Notes: a model not told the origin generated them from the letters alone. A DNA stretch of 8,536 nucleotides from Oscillospiraceae bacterium (GCA_031282535.1 JAITDM010000056.1:1-8536); one strand, 5' to 3'. Shown: positions 1-6,170, numbered from the stretch's first letter. Numbers and translations: made by a program.

Positions 1-12
1 TTGCAGTTCTAC

Positions 13-41
13 ATTATGAACCAGTCGAGGGGGTTTGTCAA
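13..41 (-). promoter_or_regulatory. Near-consensus sigma-A promoter reading out of the left edge
   Basis: On the minus strand the -35 hexamer TTGACA (36-41) is a perfect consensus match. A spacer of exactly 17 bp separates it from the -10 hexamer CATAAT (13-18, five of six matches). Transcription would start near position 6 and leave the window, so the gene it serves lies to the left and is not visible. It sits directly after the acetyltransferase stop codon. An inverted repeat covers the -35 and most of the spacer (separate entry), which suggests regulation. The match is seen in the sequence; activity is inferred. Confidence 0.65.
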
Positions 42-45
42 CTGG
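21..45. repeat. 8-9-8 inverted repeat overlapping the left-edge promoter
   Basis: The arms are CCAGTCGA (21-28) and TCAACTGG (38-45), separated by 9 bp; one of the eight pairs is a G-T mismatch (a wobble in RNA). The arms cover the -35 hexamer and part of the spacer of the promoter at 13-41, the usual position of a repressor operator. It could also form a weak hairpin at the end of the acetyltransferase transcript, but no T-run follows on the minus strand, so a terminator is less likely. Confidence 0.4.
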
Positions 46-50
46 GCGCG

Positions 51-578
51 TCAGCCCTCCGGGGCGTTCGGCCCCGGCAGCTTCCAGAGAAACAGACCGT
101 CTCGCTCCCCCGCCCGCCGAAAACCGTTTTTGATCAGCACGCGGTGCGAGGGCACGTTGTCCGGCCGCGTGGTGGCCACGACGCACTCCACCCGGCGGAT
201 CGTCTGCCGGAACGCATACCGGCACAGCGCCTGCACCGCCTCCGTCATGTAGCCCCGGTTGCAATGGGCGGCGCGGGTGCTGTAGCCGATCTCAAGCTCC
301 CCCCATTTCGGGGGGCCTTTGAACCCGACCTCCCCCACCAGTTCGCCCGTCCGGCGGCAAACCATCTGCCAGGAGGTGCAGAGCAGCCAGGCGTCCGGCG
401 CGCGCAGACCGATCTGCAGCTTGGCCATATAGACCCGGCGGTGCATCTGCCTCTGTTCCCGCGTCAGCTTGTCGGCGGGCAGACCGAGACACACGCACGG
501 GTCCCCCGTGCGGACCGCGTCGGCCATGAGATTCTGTGACAACGGCTGCAGCGACAATCGGCTTGTGATCAGTTCCAT
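51..578 (-). CDS. GNAT family N-acetyltransferase, RimJ/RimL type
   Basis: This 175-residue protein should transfer an acetyl group from acetyl-CoA to an amine; the substrate is not readable from sequence. The N-terminal ITSRLSLQPLS segment is the usual opening of the Acetyltransf_3 (RimJ/RimL) group. WGELEIGYS (92-100) is the core beta strand, CNRGYMTEAV (106-115) is the acetyl-CoA pyrophosphate loop with its following helix, and NVPSHRVLIKNGF (141-153) is the C-terminal motif with the conserved Asn and the NGF turn. I chose the ATG at 578 because family members begin a few residues before the TSRL strand. An in-frame TTG lies four codons upstream at 590, just after a GAGGAGGG, and cannot be excluded. 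The gene lies 31 bp after the glycosyltransferase stop in the same direction, so co-transcription is likely. The family is clear; the role is unknown. Confidence 0.88.
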   Translation of the reverse strand: MELITSRLSLQPLSQNLMADAVRTGDPCVCLGLPADKLTREQRQMHRRVYMAKLQIGLRAPDAWLLCTSWQMVCRRTGELVGEVGFKGPPKWGELEIGYSTRAAHCNRGYMTEAVQALCRYAFRQTIRRVECVVATTRPDNVPSHRVLIKNGFRRAGERDGLFLWKLPGPNAPEG

Positions 579-609
579 GCGCCCCCTCAAACCCTCCTCG
601 CGCGGCTGT

Positions 610-1773
610 CTATGATTTTCGATTTTCGATGATGTCGGTATATCTTGCGCGCACCCGGCCGACGATGTCCTCCCAGCTCTCGGGCAGGGTCTCCAGGGCG
701 CGCCGGGACACCCGGGCCAGCGCCGCCCGGTCGGCGAGGATGTCCAAAATTTTTTCGCACAGCGACGCGGCCGACGCCTGACACAGATAGCCGTTGTCCC
801 CGTCCGTCACCCCCTGCGCCGAATGACTGCCCGCGATGAGCAGCGAGGGCGTCTCCATGGCGGCGCTCTCGCGCACGACCAGCGCGTAGGTGTCGTACAG
901 AGAGGGGAACAGAAAGAGATCCGCCGCGAGGTACAGGCCCCGCAGCACCTCCCTGTCGTAGATGTTCCCCGTGAAGGTCACGCGCTCCGAGAGACCCCGC
1001 TCCCGGCACAGCGTCTCCAACTCCGCCCGGGCGTTGCCCTCGCCCACAAACACCATGTGAAAATCGCCGTACACTTGCCGCAGCAGCGTCAGCGCCTCGA
1101 CGATGAGGTGCACGTTCTTCTGCCGGATGATCTGCCCCACAAAGAGAAAGGTGGCCCCGGCGTCCAGATGGAAGTCCCGCCGGGTCCGGCGGACCAGCGC
1201 CTCCGCGTCCGGCGGTTTGAAGGCGTCCACGCCGTTCGGCATCACCTCGACGGGCCCCCGGTACCCGTACGTGCGGAGCGTCTCCACCGCGGCGTCGCTG
1301 ACCGTCCAGACCAGGTCCGCCCGGCGCAGAAACCAGGCGACATACCGAACGCCGAGCTTGGCCAGCGAATCGCTCCCCGTCACCTGGCGAAAGTCGTCGT
1401 AGTACTTGGAGTGGAATGTGGCGACCAGTGGAATGTTCATCTCCCCCGCGATGCGCAACGCGTCCAGCCCACAGCCGAAGGGAGTGTGGGCGTGCACGAT
1501 GTCGGGCCGGAGCCCCTTGCTCTGCTGCCGGTAGCGGATGTCCAGCGAAGGCACGCCGGCCCGGTACTGCCGGCGGGTCCGCGTCACCCGGACGGACCGG
1601 AACCGGATGACCTCGAAGGGCTCCCTGTCCACATACCCCGGCGCGGCCGGCGCCACCACATAGCAGGTGTCGCCCATCTCGTTTAAGATCCGCGCGTAGT
1701 TGCGGACCACATGGATGACACCGTCGATCGCGGGGAGAAAGCTGTCGATATACTGGCCTATGACCAAGCTCAC
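610..1773 (-). CDS. GT4 family (group 1) glycosyltransferase
   Basis: This is a retaining, nucleotide-sugar-dependent glycosyltransferase of GT-B fold, 387 residues from the GTG start, probably cytosolic or membrane-associated and acting on a lipid or envelope glycan. The N-terminal domain shows the acceptor-side loop FLPAIDGVIHVV, DIVHAHTPFG (about 91-100), VATFHSKYYDDF and MPNGVD (about 178-183). The C-terminal donor domain has FLFVGQIIRQKNV (about 210-222), FTGNIYDREVL and the signature FPSLYDTYALVVRE. In that signature the usual E-x7-E reads D-x7-E (about D294 and E302); from memory an Asp here is typical of a clostridial subgroup. I preferred the GTG at 1773 because the protein then opens as MSLVIGQYIDSF, close to the first beta strand as is usual. 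The in-frame TTG at 1815 would place the promoter -10 inside the gene. The only SD-like element for the GTG is a G7 run ending 3 nt upstream. Acceptor and sugar are not known. Confidence 0.87.
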   Translation of the reverse strand: MSLVIGQYIDSFLPAIDGVIHVVRNYARILNEMGDTCYVVAPAAPGYVDREPFEVIRFRSVRVTRTRRQYRAGVPSLDIRYRQQSKGLRPDIVHAHTPFGCGLDALRIAGEMNIPLVATFHSKYYDDFRQVTGSDSLAKLGVRYVAWFLRRADLVWTVSDAAVETLRTYGYRGPVEVMPNGVDAFKPPDAEALVRRTRRDFHLDAGATFLFVGQIIRQKNVHLIVEALTLLRQVYGDFHMVFVGEGNARAELETLCRERGLSERVTFTGNIYDREVLRGLYLAADLFLFPSLYDTYALVVRESAAMETPSLLIAGSHSAQGVTDGDNGYLCQASAASLCEKILDILADRAALARVSRRALETLPESWEDIVGRVRARYTDIIENRKS

Positions 1774-1796
1774 ACACCCCCCCAAGCGGTTATCAT
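1770..1796 (-). other. Possible eight-codon leader ORF coupled to the glycosyltransferase
   Basis: An ATG at 1796 opens the reading frame MITAWGGV and ends in TGA at 1770-1772. It overlaps the GTG start of the glycosyltransferase in the four bases GTGA, the classic layout for translational coupling. A good Shine-Dalgarno sequence (AAGAGGGAG, 1804-1812) lies 7 nt upstream. The ORF contains the G7 run (1777-1783). It could be translated only from transcripts that start upstream, for example spoIIE read-through, because the local promoter would start transcription inside it. The layout is seen; translation is a guess. Confidence 0.25.
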
Positions 1797-1797
1797 G

Positions 1798-1826
1798 ATT
1801 ATACTCCCTCTTCAAACAAAAATCAA
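1798..1826 (-). promoter_or_regulatory. Near-consensus sigma-A promoter for the glycosyltransferase gene
   Basis: The minus strand reads TTGATT (1821-1826, four of six matches), a 17-bp spacer, then TATAAT (1798-1803, perfect). The start point would be near 1791, giving an untranslated leader of about 18 nt before the GTG start at 1773. The -35 overlaps the stop codon of spoIIE (1823-1825). This AT-rich patch stands out in otherwise G+C-rich sequence, which supports a functional site. Confidence 0.7.
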
Positions 1827-4201
1827 CGTTTGCCGCGCCGGCGCTCCACGCGCAGGACCATCACCGTCATGTCGTCCGCCCGGCCCCGTTCCCGCGCGCC
1901 GGCCTCCAGCACCTGCCCGGCCAATGCGCGCGGGCTGTCGTCGCCGCAGCCGGCCAGAAGCCGGCGCAGCCACTCGTCCGCCTCCGGATCGGCCACGCCG
2001 TCGCTGGCCAGCAGAAGCACCGCGCCGGGGCCGACCCGCAGGCGCGTGACATCCAGCGCCGGGACCGAACCGCCCGCCGAGAGCCCCGCGGGCAGCGCGC
2101 CGTTTACGACGCGGGTGATCTTCCGGCCGCACTTGAGATACGAAGGAGCCGCGCCGTATTTGTAAAACGCGACCTCCCCGCTCAGGAGGTTCAGCGCCAC
2201 CAGATCCACGGTCACAAACCCGATCCGCTGTTCGCCCCGGAGCACCAGCGCCGAGTTGAGCGTGTCCAGCGCGCTCTCCGGCGGAATGCCGGCCCGCAGG
2301 AAGCGTTCGAGGAGCCGCACCGCCTGCTTCGAATCCGCCGAGGCCGCCTGCCCGCTGCCCATGCCGTCCGAGAGCAGCAGGTAGAGGGTTCCGTCGTCCG
2401 TCTTGAAGTGGGCGCCGCTGTCACCGCTCACGGTCTGCCCCTCTTTTTGGCGGGCCGCCGTGCCGACGACGACCGTCAGGGGTTCCAGCTCCATGAGGAC
2501 GACGCGCTCGCCAAAAACGCCCCGCTCCTGCTCCAGCGGCCCCAGGGGCACGCTCAGCAGCGTTGAGAGCGCCTGTGCGGTCTCCCGGCGGTTCTCCGAG
2601 AGCGCCGACAGGTTCTCCCCGACGATCTCCACCCGCGTGCGGCGAGCGGCGCCGACAGACACGGTCACGCGCCCCTCCACCCCCGCCGACCGCAGGTAGC
2701 GCGCGAGGCGTTTTTCCGCTTCGCCGTCGTAGACCGGCGCGGTCGTCACCTCCTCGGCCATCCACTGCAGGACCTGCGCCAATTCGGCGTACTGGCGGCA
2801 GAGCTGGACGCGGTTCTCCCGGAGCTTGGCCTTGAACTGCCGCCGGTACATGAGGGCCGTCAGCTCCTCGTTGCCCACGCCGACGAACCGGGCAAAGTTG
2901 AGACAACGGGCGGAAAAATACGACGGGAAGTCCGACGGCTCCAGCGCGCCGCGCGCCAGCATGGCCGCCGCCGTGTCGCTGAGCGCGTGGAAGGTCGCGA
3001 GGGATTCCTCGTCCCAGCACACGGCCGCCAGTACGCATTTTCGGCAGACGCGGTCGGTCGTCCTGTCGAAGACCGTGGCGATGTCCTCGTCGTTGTTGTG
3101 CCCGGTCTGCGCAAAATACCCCGTCAGCGCCTCGTAGAGCGACCGAAAGGAGGCCGCCGCGCCGCGCAGACGCTGCCGCACGGCGTCGCGCAAACGCCCC
3201 TCCTCCGCCGCGGCCGCCCGCCGCGGCGCGCCGGCGTGCAAAAACGGCAGGGCGTCGTCCGGGATCAGTAAAAAGGCCGCGGCGGCCGCCACGGCCTCGC
3301 ACACCGCAAACAGGCGCATGGACTCCTCCTGCACCCACTGCGCCGCGATGGCCGTGACCAGTACGCCGAGACCGGCGCAGACCGGCTTGCCCGCCCCCTG
3401 GAAGACGCCGGCGATCAGACCCACGAGGCCGTAGGCCGCGGCGTAAAAGGGCGTGCCGGCGGAGAGATCCAGCGCGAGCCCGACGGACAGCCCGGAGGCG
3501 CTGCCCGCGCCCACCCCGCCGCGCCGCGACAGCAGCAGCACGAGCAGCATGGCGGCGCAGCGCGCCGGCGACAGGCCGCCGAACAGCACGAGCCGCGACA
3601 GCGACAGAAACAGGCAGGAGACGAGGATGAGCAAACTGACCAGCCGGCGCACGCCGAGCGGCGGATGTTCCGCCGCTCCGTCGGCCGGGGCCGGCCCCAG
3701 GACGGTGCGGAAAAAATAGGCGGCGCCCGTCATCAGGGCGACTTCGGAGACATAGAGCAGCACGCCCGCGAGCGGGAAGCCATCGGCCGCCACAAAGACG
3801 ACGCCCACAAAGCCCCCGGCCGCCGCCGTGACCAGCGGCATGAACATCGGCCCGTGCGCCGCGCCGACGTCCTGAAAGACAAAGCCGGCGGCGAAAACCA
3901 GGATGGCGACGGCCGCGTACCGAAGGCCGTCCGAGAGATCCGGCATGCCGGCATAGCCGCACAGCACGCCGGCAAAGCCGAAAAAGCTCGTCGTACCCAT
4001 GCCGCCAGCCGCCGCAAACCCGACGCCGAACGGCGCGCACCCGGAGAATGTCTCCGCTCTGGCCAGCAAATACCCCATCACAAACCGGAGCAGCAATTGC
4101 GCGGCGCGGCGCAGCCCGGGATAGACCCCCGACCGGGCCAGCAGCCGCACCTGGTCTCCCCCGCTCTGTTTGGCCCACACCCGCAGTCCTCCCCTGTGCA
4201 T
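1823..4201 (-). CDS. spoIIE: Stage II sporulation protein E, PP2C-type membrane phosphatase
   Basis: SpoIIE dephosphorylates the anti-anti-sigma factor SpoIIAA, which releases sigma-F in the forespore; in Bacillus subtilis it also localises to the polar septum with FtsZ. The protein is 792 residues, close to the usual 800 or so. Residues about 30-315 are a run of hydrophobic membrane segments. The central region carries a cysteine motif (C386, C389, C395) in the VCRKC segment. The C-terminal PP2C domain has SDGMGSG (611-617, metal ligand D612), FVTVDL (D666), GAAPSYLK, ASDGV (D734) and DDMTV (D776/D777), so the phosphatase looks intact. I chose the ATG at 4201 because GAGGGGGG (4207-4214) precedes it by 5 nt; an open frame continues to 4357 but adds a non-family sequence. 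It is divergent from the HPr-like gene. No terminator is visible before the glycosyltransferase gene 49 bp downstream. Identification is firm. Confidence 0.96.
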   Translation of the reverse strand: MHRGGLRVWAKQSGGDQVRLLARSGVYPGLRRAAQLLLRFVMGYLLARAETFSGCAPFGVGFAAAGGMGTTSFFGFAGVLCGYAGMPDLSDGLRYAAVAILVFAAGFVFQDVGAAHGPMFMPLVTAAAGGFVGVVFVAADGFPLAGVLLYVSEVALMTGAAYFFRTVLGPAPADGAAEHPPLGVRRLVSLLILVSCLFLSLSRLVLFGGLSPARCAAMLLVLLLSRRGGVGAGSASGLSVGLALDLSAGTPFYAAAYGLVGLIAGVFQGAGKPVCAGLGVLVTAIAAQWVQEESMRLFAVCEAVAAAAAFLLIPDDALPFLHAGAPRRAAAAEEGRLRDAVRQRLRGAAASFRSLYEALTGYFAQTGHNNDEDIATVFDRTTDRVCRKCVLAAVCWDEESLATFHALSDTAAAMLARGALEPSDFPSYFSARCLNFARFVGVGNEELTALMYRRQFKAKLRENRVQLCRQYAELAQVLQWMAEEVTTAPVYDGEAEKRLARYLRSAGVEGRVTVSVGAARRTRVEIVGENLSALSENRRETAQALSTLLSVPLGPLEQERGVFGERVVLMELEPLTVVVGTAARQKEGQTVSGDSGAHFKTDDGTLYLLLSDGMGSGQAASADSKQAVRLLERFLRAGIPPESALDTLNSALVLRGEQRIGFVTVDLVALNLLSGEVAFYKYGAAPSYLKCGRKITRVVNGALPAGLSAGGSVPALDVTRLRVGPGAVLLLASDGVADPEADEWLRRLLAGCGDDSPRALAGQVLEAGARERGRADDMTVMVLRVERRRGKR

Positions 4202-4221
4202 AGGAACCCCCCTCGCATCAA

Positions 4222-4242
4222 TTGGTAATACTTGGTATTCTA
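4222..4242 (-). promoter_or_regulatory. spoIIE: TTGGTA direct repeat next to a weak -10 for spoIIE
   Basis: TTGGTA occurs at 4222-4227 and again at 4232-4237, a period of 10 bp (one helical turn). On the minus strand a -10-like TAGAAT (4237-4242, five of six matches) abuts it, with no convincing -35 at 17 bp. The start point would fall inside the repeat, about 30 nt before the spoIIE start codon. A regulator site at the spoIIE promoter is plausible but only inferred. I looked for Spo0A boxes (TGTCGAA); the best minus-strand matches, TGTCGCC at 4289-4295 and 4399-4405, fit only five of seven. Confidence 0.25.
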
Positions 4243-4324
4243 CGGGACGCGGCGGGGAAAAGCCGTCGGGAAAAGCGGGCGGGAAAAGGGCGACAGGATT
4301 TTTCTTTCTTTTTTCCAAAGGCCG

Positions 4325-4333
4325 TGATATACT
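4325..4333 (+). promoter_or_regulatory. Extended -10 promoter for the HPr-like gene
   Basis: TGATATACT combines the extended TG motif with a five-of-six -10 hexamer (TATACT, 4328-4333). It sits downstream of a T-rich stretch (4299-4315) that could act as upstream contact DNA, but no good -35 is present at 17 bp. Transcription would start near 4340 and give a leader of about 104 nt before the start codon at 4444. Confidence 0.45.
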
Positions 4334-4338
4334 AACGT

Positions 4339-4396
4339 GGGTTGCACCGGGGCCCACAACCCAAATTCTTGTTTTTTGTTGCCGCTGCGCGGCAAC
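4339..4396 (+). other. Structured 5' leader of the HPr-like gene
   Basis: Two inverted repeats lie in the presumed leader. The first pairs GGGTTG (4339-4344) with CAACCC (4357-4362); an alternative pairing is GTGGG (4337-4341) with CCCAC (4353-4357). The second is a perfect 8-bp stem, GTTGCCGC (4378-4385) with GCGGCAAC (4389-4396), and a 3-nt loop. The second is preceded rather than followed by a T-run on the plus strand, and followed by A residues on the minus strand, so it is not an intrinsic terminator in either direction. It may stabilise the RNA or regulate translation. I do not recognise a known riboswitch class. Confidence 0.35.
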
Positions 4397-4443
4397 GCGG
4401 CGACAAGGTACTATCTACTGACAATGAAACAGGAGGGATCCAA

Positions 4444-4674
4444 ATGGTTTCAAAGAAATTCATCCGCTACATCAACGAATTGCAGGAGATTCAGCGCCTC
4501 GCGCTGGAGACAAGCTACGACGTGGCGCTCCACTCGCTGGACAGCAGCCGGGTCATCGACGCCAGAAGCTACATCGGCATGTACGCGCTGGACTTCACAA
4601 AGCCCATCCTCGTCGTGTGCGAGGACCCTGAGTTTCACCGGAAGATCCAAAACATCGGCGAGACCGCGGACTGA
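4444..4674 (+). CDS. HPr-like small protein lacking the catalytic histidine
   Basis: This 76-residue protein has the size of HPr, the phosphocarrier of the PTS sugar uptake system. The segment RVIDARSYIGMYALDFTKPI (36-55) resembles the HPr region K-x-x-x-A-K-S-I-M-G-x-x-S-L, with S42 at the position of the regulatory Ser46. Where HPr has the GLHARPA active site, this protein has ELQEIQRLA (12-20), with no histidine, so it cannot carry phosphate in the PTS way. In that respect it recalls Crh of Bacillus, which keeps only the regulatory serine. The start is supported by AGGAGG (4431-4436) 7 nt before the ATG. It is the only plus-strand gene, divergent from spoIIE, with its own promoter-like site and terminator. 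The fold assignment rests on pattern resemblance; the function is unknown. Confidence 0.78.
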   Translation: MVSKKFIRYINELQEIQRLALETSYDVALHSLDSSRVIDARSYIGMYALDFTKPILVVCEDPEFHRKIQNIGETAD

Positions 4675-4745
4675 GACGCGGCCGGAGACCCCGCCGGGCC
4701 TCTCCGACAGCACCGCGCAATCATCACGACCGCAGCCGGCGACAC

Positions 4746-4784
4746 AAAAAAACCGGGCGCGCTATTTGGCGCGCCCGCATTTTT
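4746..4784. terminator. Bidirectional rho-independent terminator between converging genes
   Basis: A perfect 9-bp stem, CGGGCGCGC (4754-4762) and GCGCGCCCG (4769-4777), encloses a 6-nt loop. On the plus strand it is followed by T5 (4780-4784), which ends the HPr-like transcript. On the minus strand it is followed, after one G, by T7 (complement of 4746-4752), which ends the transcript of the phosphorylase operon, whose last stop codon is at 4798-4800. The remaining spacer between 4675 and 4745 shows nothing else. Confidence 0.92.
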
Positions 4785-4797
4785 ATAAGATCGGCTT

Positions 4798-5715
4798 TTA
4801 CAAGACGGCGCGGGGCGCCGCCTCCGGCAGCGTTTCGAGGCAGCGCCGCACGAGCGCGGAAAAGACCGCCCCTCTCTCCTCCCCGGCCTGCAGGACCTCG
4901 GCCCCATCCAGCGGGGCCGCCTGGAGACCGGCCGCCATGTTCGAGAGCAGCGAGAGACCCAGCACCGAAAGACCGGCGTGGCGCGCGGCGATGACCTCCG
5001 GCACGGTCGACATGCCGACGGCGTCCGCCCCCAGCGCCCGCGCGGCCCGGATCTCGGCCGGCGTCTCGTACTGGGGGCCCGGGAAGAACATGTATACGCC
5101 CTCGCGTAGCGTCAACCCCAGCGTGCGCGCGGCCTCGCGGGCCACGGCCCGCAGCGGCGGCGTGTAGACGTCGGACATGTCTGGAAACCGCGCCAGCGAC
5201 GGCGGGTTCTCCCCGCGCAGCGGGCTGTCGCCGAAGAGCCGGATGTGGTCCGTGATGAGCATGATGTCGCCCTTCGCCCACCCGGTGTTGACGGCGCCCG
5301 CCGCGTTGGTGACACACAGCACGCGCGCGCCCAGCGCGGCGGCCAAATAGACCGGCCGGGCGATCGCGGCCATCTCATGGCCCTCGTAATGGTGCAAACG
5401 CCCCTGCATGACCATCACGCGGCGGCCGGCCAGCAGACCAAACACCAGGCGCCCCGCGTGGCCGGGGGCCGTGGACGCCGGCCACCCCGGGATCTCCCCG
5501 CAGGGCACGATCACCGGCCGCCCCTCGCCGCCGGACTCCCCCGGCCGCCTGCTGCCGGTCGCGCACGGCGCCCCCGTCACATGGTCGGCCGACGCCGCGA
5601 CTTCGCCGGCCAGGGCCCCGAGGCCGGAACCCAAAATCAGCAGCACTTCGGGCGTAAACCCGCGCAGCCGCGCGCGCAGAAACAGCAGAGCGTCCTCACA
5701 GTCCCGCGGGACCAT
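4798..5715 (-). CDS. punA: Purine nucleoside phosphorylase, trimeric (PNP class I)
   Basis: This enzyme splits guanosine, inosine and their deoxy forms with phosphate to the free base and (deoxy)ribose-1-phosphate, in cytosolic purine salvage. The 305-residue protein has the family motifs in order: LGSGLG (28-33, phosphate loop), GHAGRL (85-90), QGRLHHYEG (104-112), TNAAGAVN (136-143), GPQYETPAE (213-221, with the purine-binding Glu217), GMSTVPE (234-240) and SLLSN (255-259). Asn259 matches the Asn that gives the trimeric class its preference for 6-oxopurines. Between AASADH and VIVPCGEIPGWP there are about 20 extra residues (roughly 45-66), rich in Gly, Arg and Pro, that the family normally lacks. 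The start codon overlaps the upstream stop (TGATG) and has an excellent SD, AAGGAGGAGG (5720-5729), so coupling to the zinc-ribbon gene is likely. A strong terminator follows. Confidence 0.95.
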   Translation of the reverse strand: MVPRDCEDALLFLRARLRGFTPEVLLILGSGLGALAGEVAASADHVTGAPCATGSRRPGESGGEGRPVIVPCGEIPGWPASTAPGHAGRLVFGLLAGRRVMVMQGRLHHYEGHEMAAIARPVYLAAALGARVLCVTNAAGAVNTGWAKGDIMLITDHIRLFGDSPLRGENPPSLARFPDMSDVYTPPLRAVAREAARTLGLTLREGVYMFFPGPQYETPAEIRAARALGADAVGMSTVPEVIAARHAGLSVLGLSLLSNMAAGLQAAPLDGAEVLQAGEERGAVFSALVRRCLETLPEAAPRAVL

Positions 5716-6134
5716 CAGTCCTCCTCCTTCTCCGCGCGCAGCGGCGTCCCGCAGCGCCGGCAGAAGGCGTCCCCGGGCGCGGCGGCGGCGGCACAGTCCC
5801 GATTGGGACAGACGCGGGCCTGCCGCCTCTCTTCGATCTGCCGCGTCAGGTCCGCAATGGTCTCATGCTTCTCGTCCAGCGCCGCCAGAAGGCCGTCCAG
5901 CTTGTCCGTGGACGCGTCGGGGTTTGCGTGCGCGGCATAGACGATCTCGCCGACTTCGCGGCAGAGCCGGTACACGTCCGCCTTCAGGTCGGTCCGCTTC
6001 CACCTGAGCTTCGTGACGTCCCAGACCTCCCCGGCCTTCTTGCCGGCGACGTCCAGCCCATAGTAGGCGACCCCGCCCGCCGTGGACGCCGTCTCCCGGA
6101 TCCTGTCCAGAAGTTCTTTTACCTTTGGATCCAT
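5715..6134 (-). CDS. Small zinc-ribbon protein, function unknown
   Basis: This 139-residue protein has no function I can name. Residues 1-70 are mixed and mostly helical, with an AGGVAYYGLDVAGKKAGEVWDVTKLRW segment split by short loops. About 76-106 is charged and helical, probably a coiled coil. The C-terminus carries C109-x4-C114 and C125-x2-C128, a zinc ribbon whose first knuckle has two extra residues compared with the usual C-x2-C. There is no signal peptide or membrane segment. I chose the ATG at 6134 because AAGGGGG (6143-6149) lies 8 nt upstream; the open frame continues to 6332, but that part overlaps the kinase gene and is Ala/Arg shadow sequence. It lies 68 bp after the kinase stop, and its own stop overlaps the punA start, so it travels with nucleoside-salvage genes. 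That is context only. Confidence 0.82.
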   Translation of the reverse strand: MDPKVKELLDRIRETASTAGGVAYYGLDVAGKKAGEVWDVTKLRWKRTDLKADVYRLCREVGEIVYAAHANPDASTDKLDGLLAALDEKHETIADLTRQIEERRQARVCPNRDCAAAAAPGDAFCRRCGTPLRAEKEED

Positions 6135-6170
6135 GCGTTTCGCCCCCTTGTCATAGTTGATCGTTTTAAG

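Noticed and set aside
823..1686. Long open frame on the plus strand opposite the glycosyltransferase gene
   Set aside because: It is a shadow frame of G+C-rich coding sequence: the product is rich in Arg, Pro, His and Val with no family pattern, while the minus strand encodes clear GT4 motifs.
1774..1815. TTG start of the glycosyltransferase at 1815
   Set aside because: It would put a perfect TATAAT inside the coding sequence and add residues before the first beta strand; the GTG at 1773 fits the family better.
2421..4178. 585-codon minus-strand frame inside spoIIE
   Set aside because: It is a shifted frame over spoIIE with a low-complexity Arg/Gly/Ala product; the SpoIIE frame has membrane segments and all PP2C motifs.
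4202..4357. Upstream extension of SpoIIE by 52 codons
   Set aside because: The extension is not SpoIIE-like, would cover the whole promoter region, and lacks an SD, whereas the ATG at 4201 has GAGGGGGG 5 nt upstream.
4378..4396. Strong 8-bp hairpin as a spoIIE or HPr-region terminator
   Set aside because: The T-run precedes the stem on the plus strand, and A residues follow it on the minus strand, so it has terminator geometry in neither direction.
4289..4405. Spo0A boxes upstream of spoIIE
   Set aside because: The two candidates (TGTCGCC on the minus strand) match only five of seven consensus bases, which is expected often by chance in this composition.
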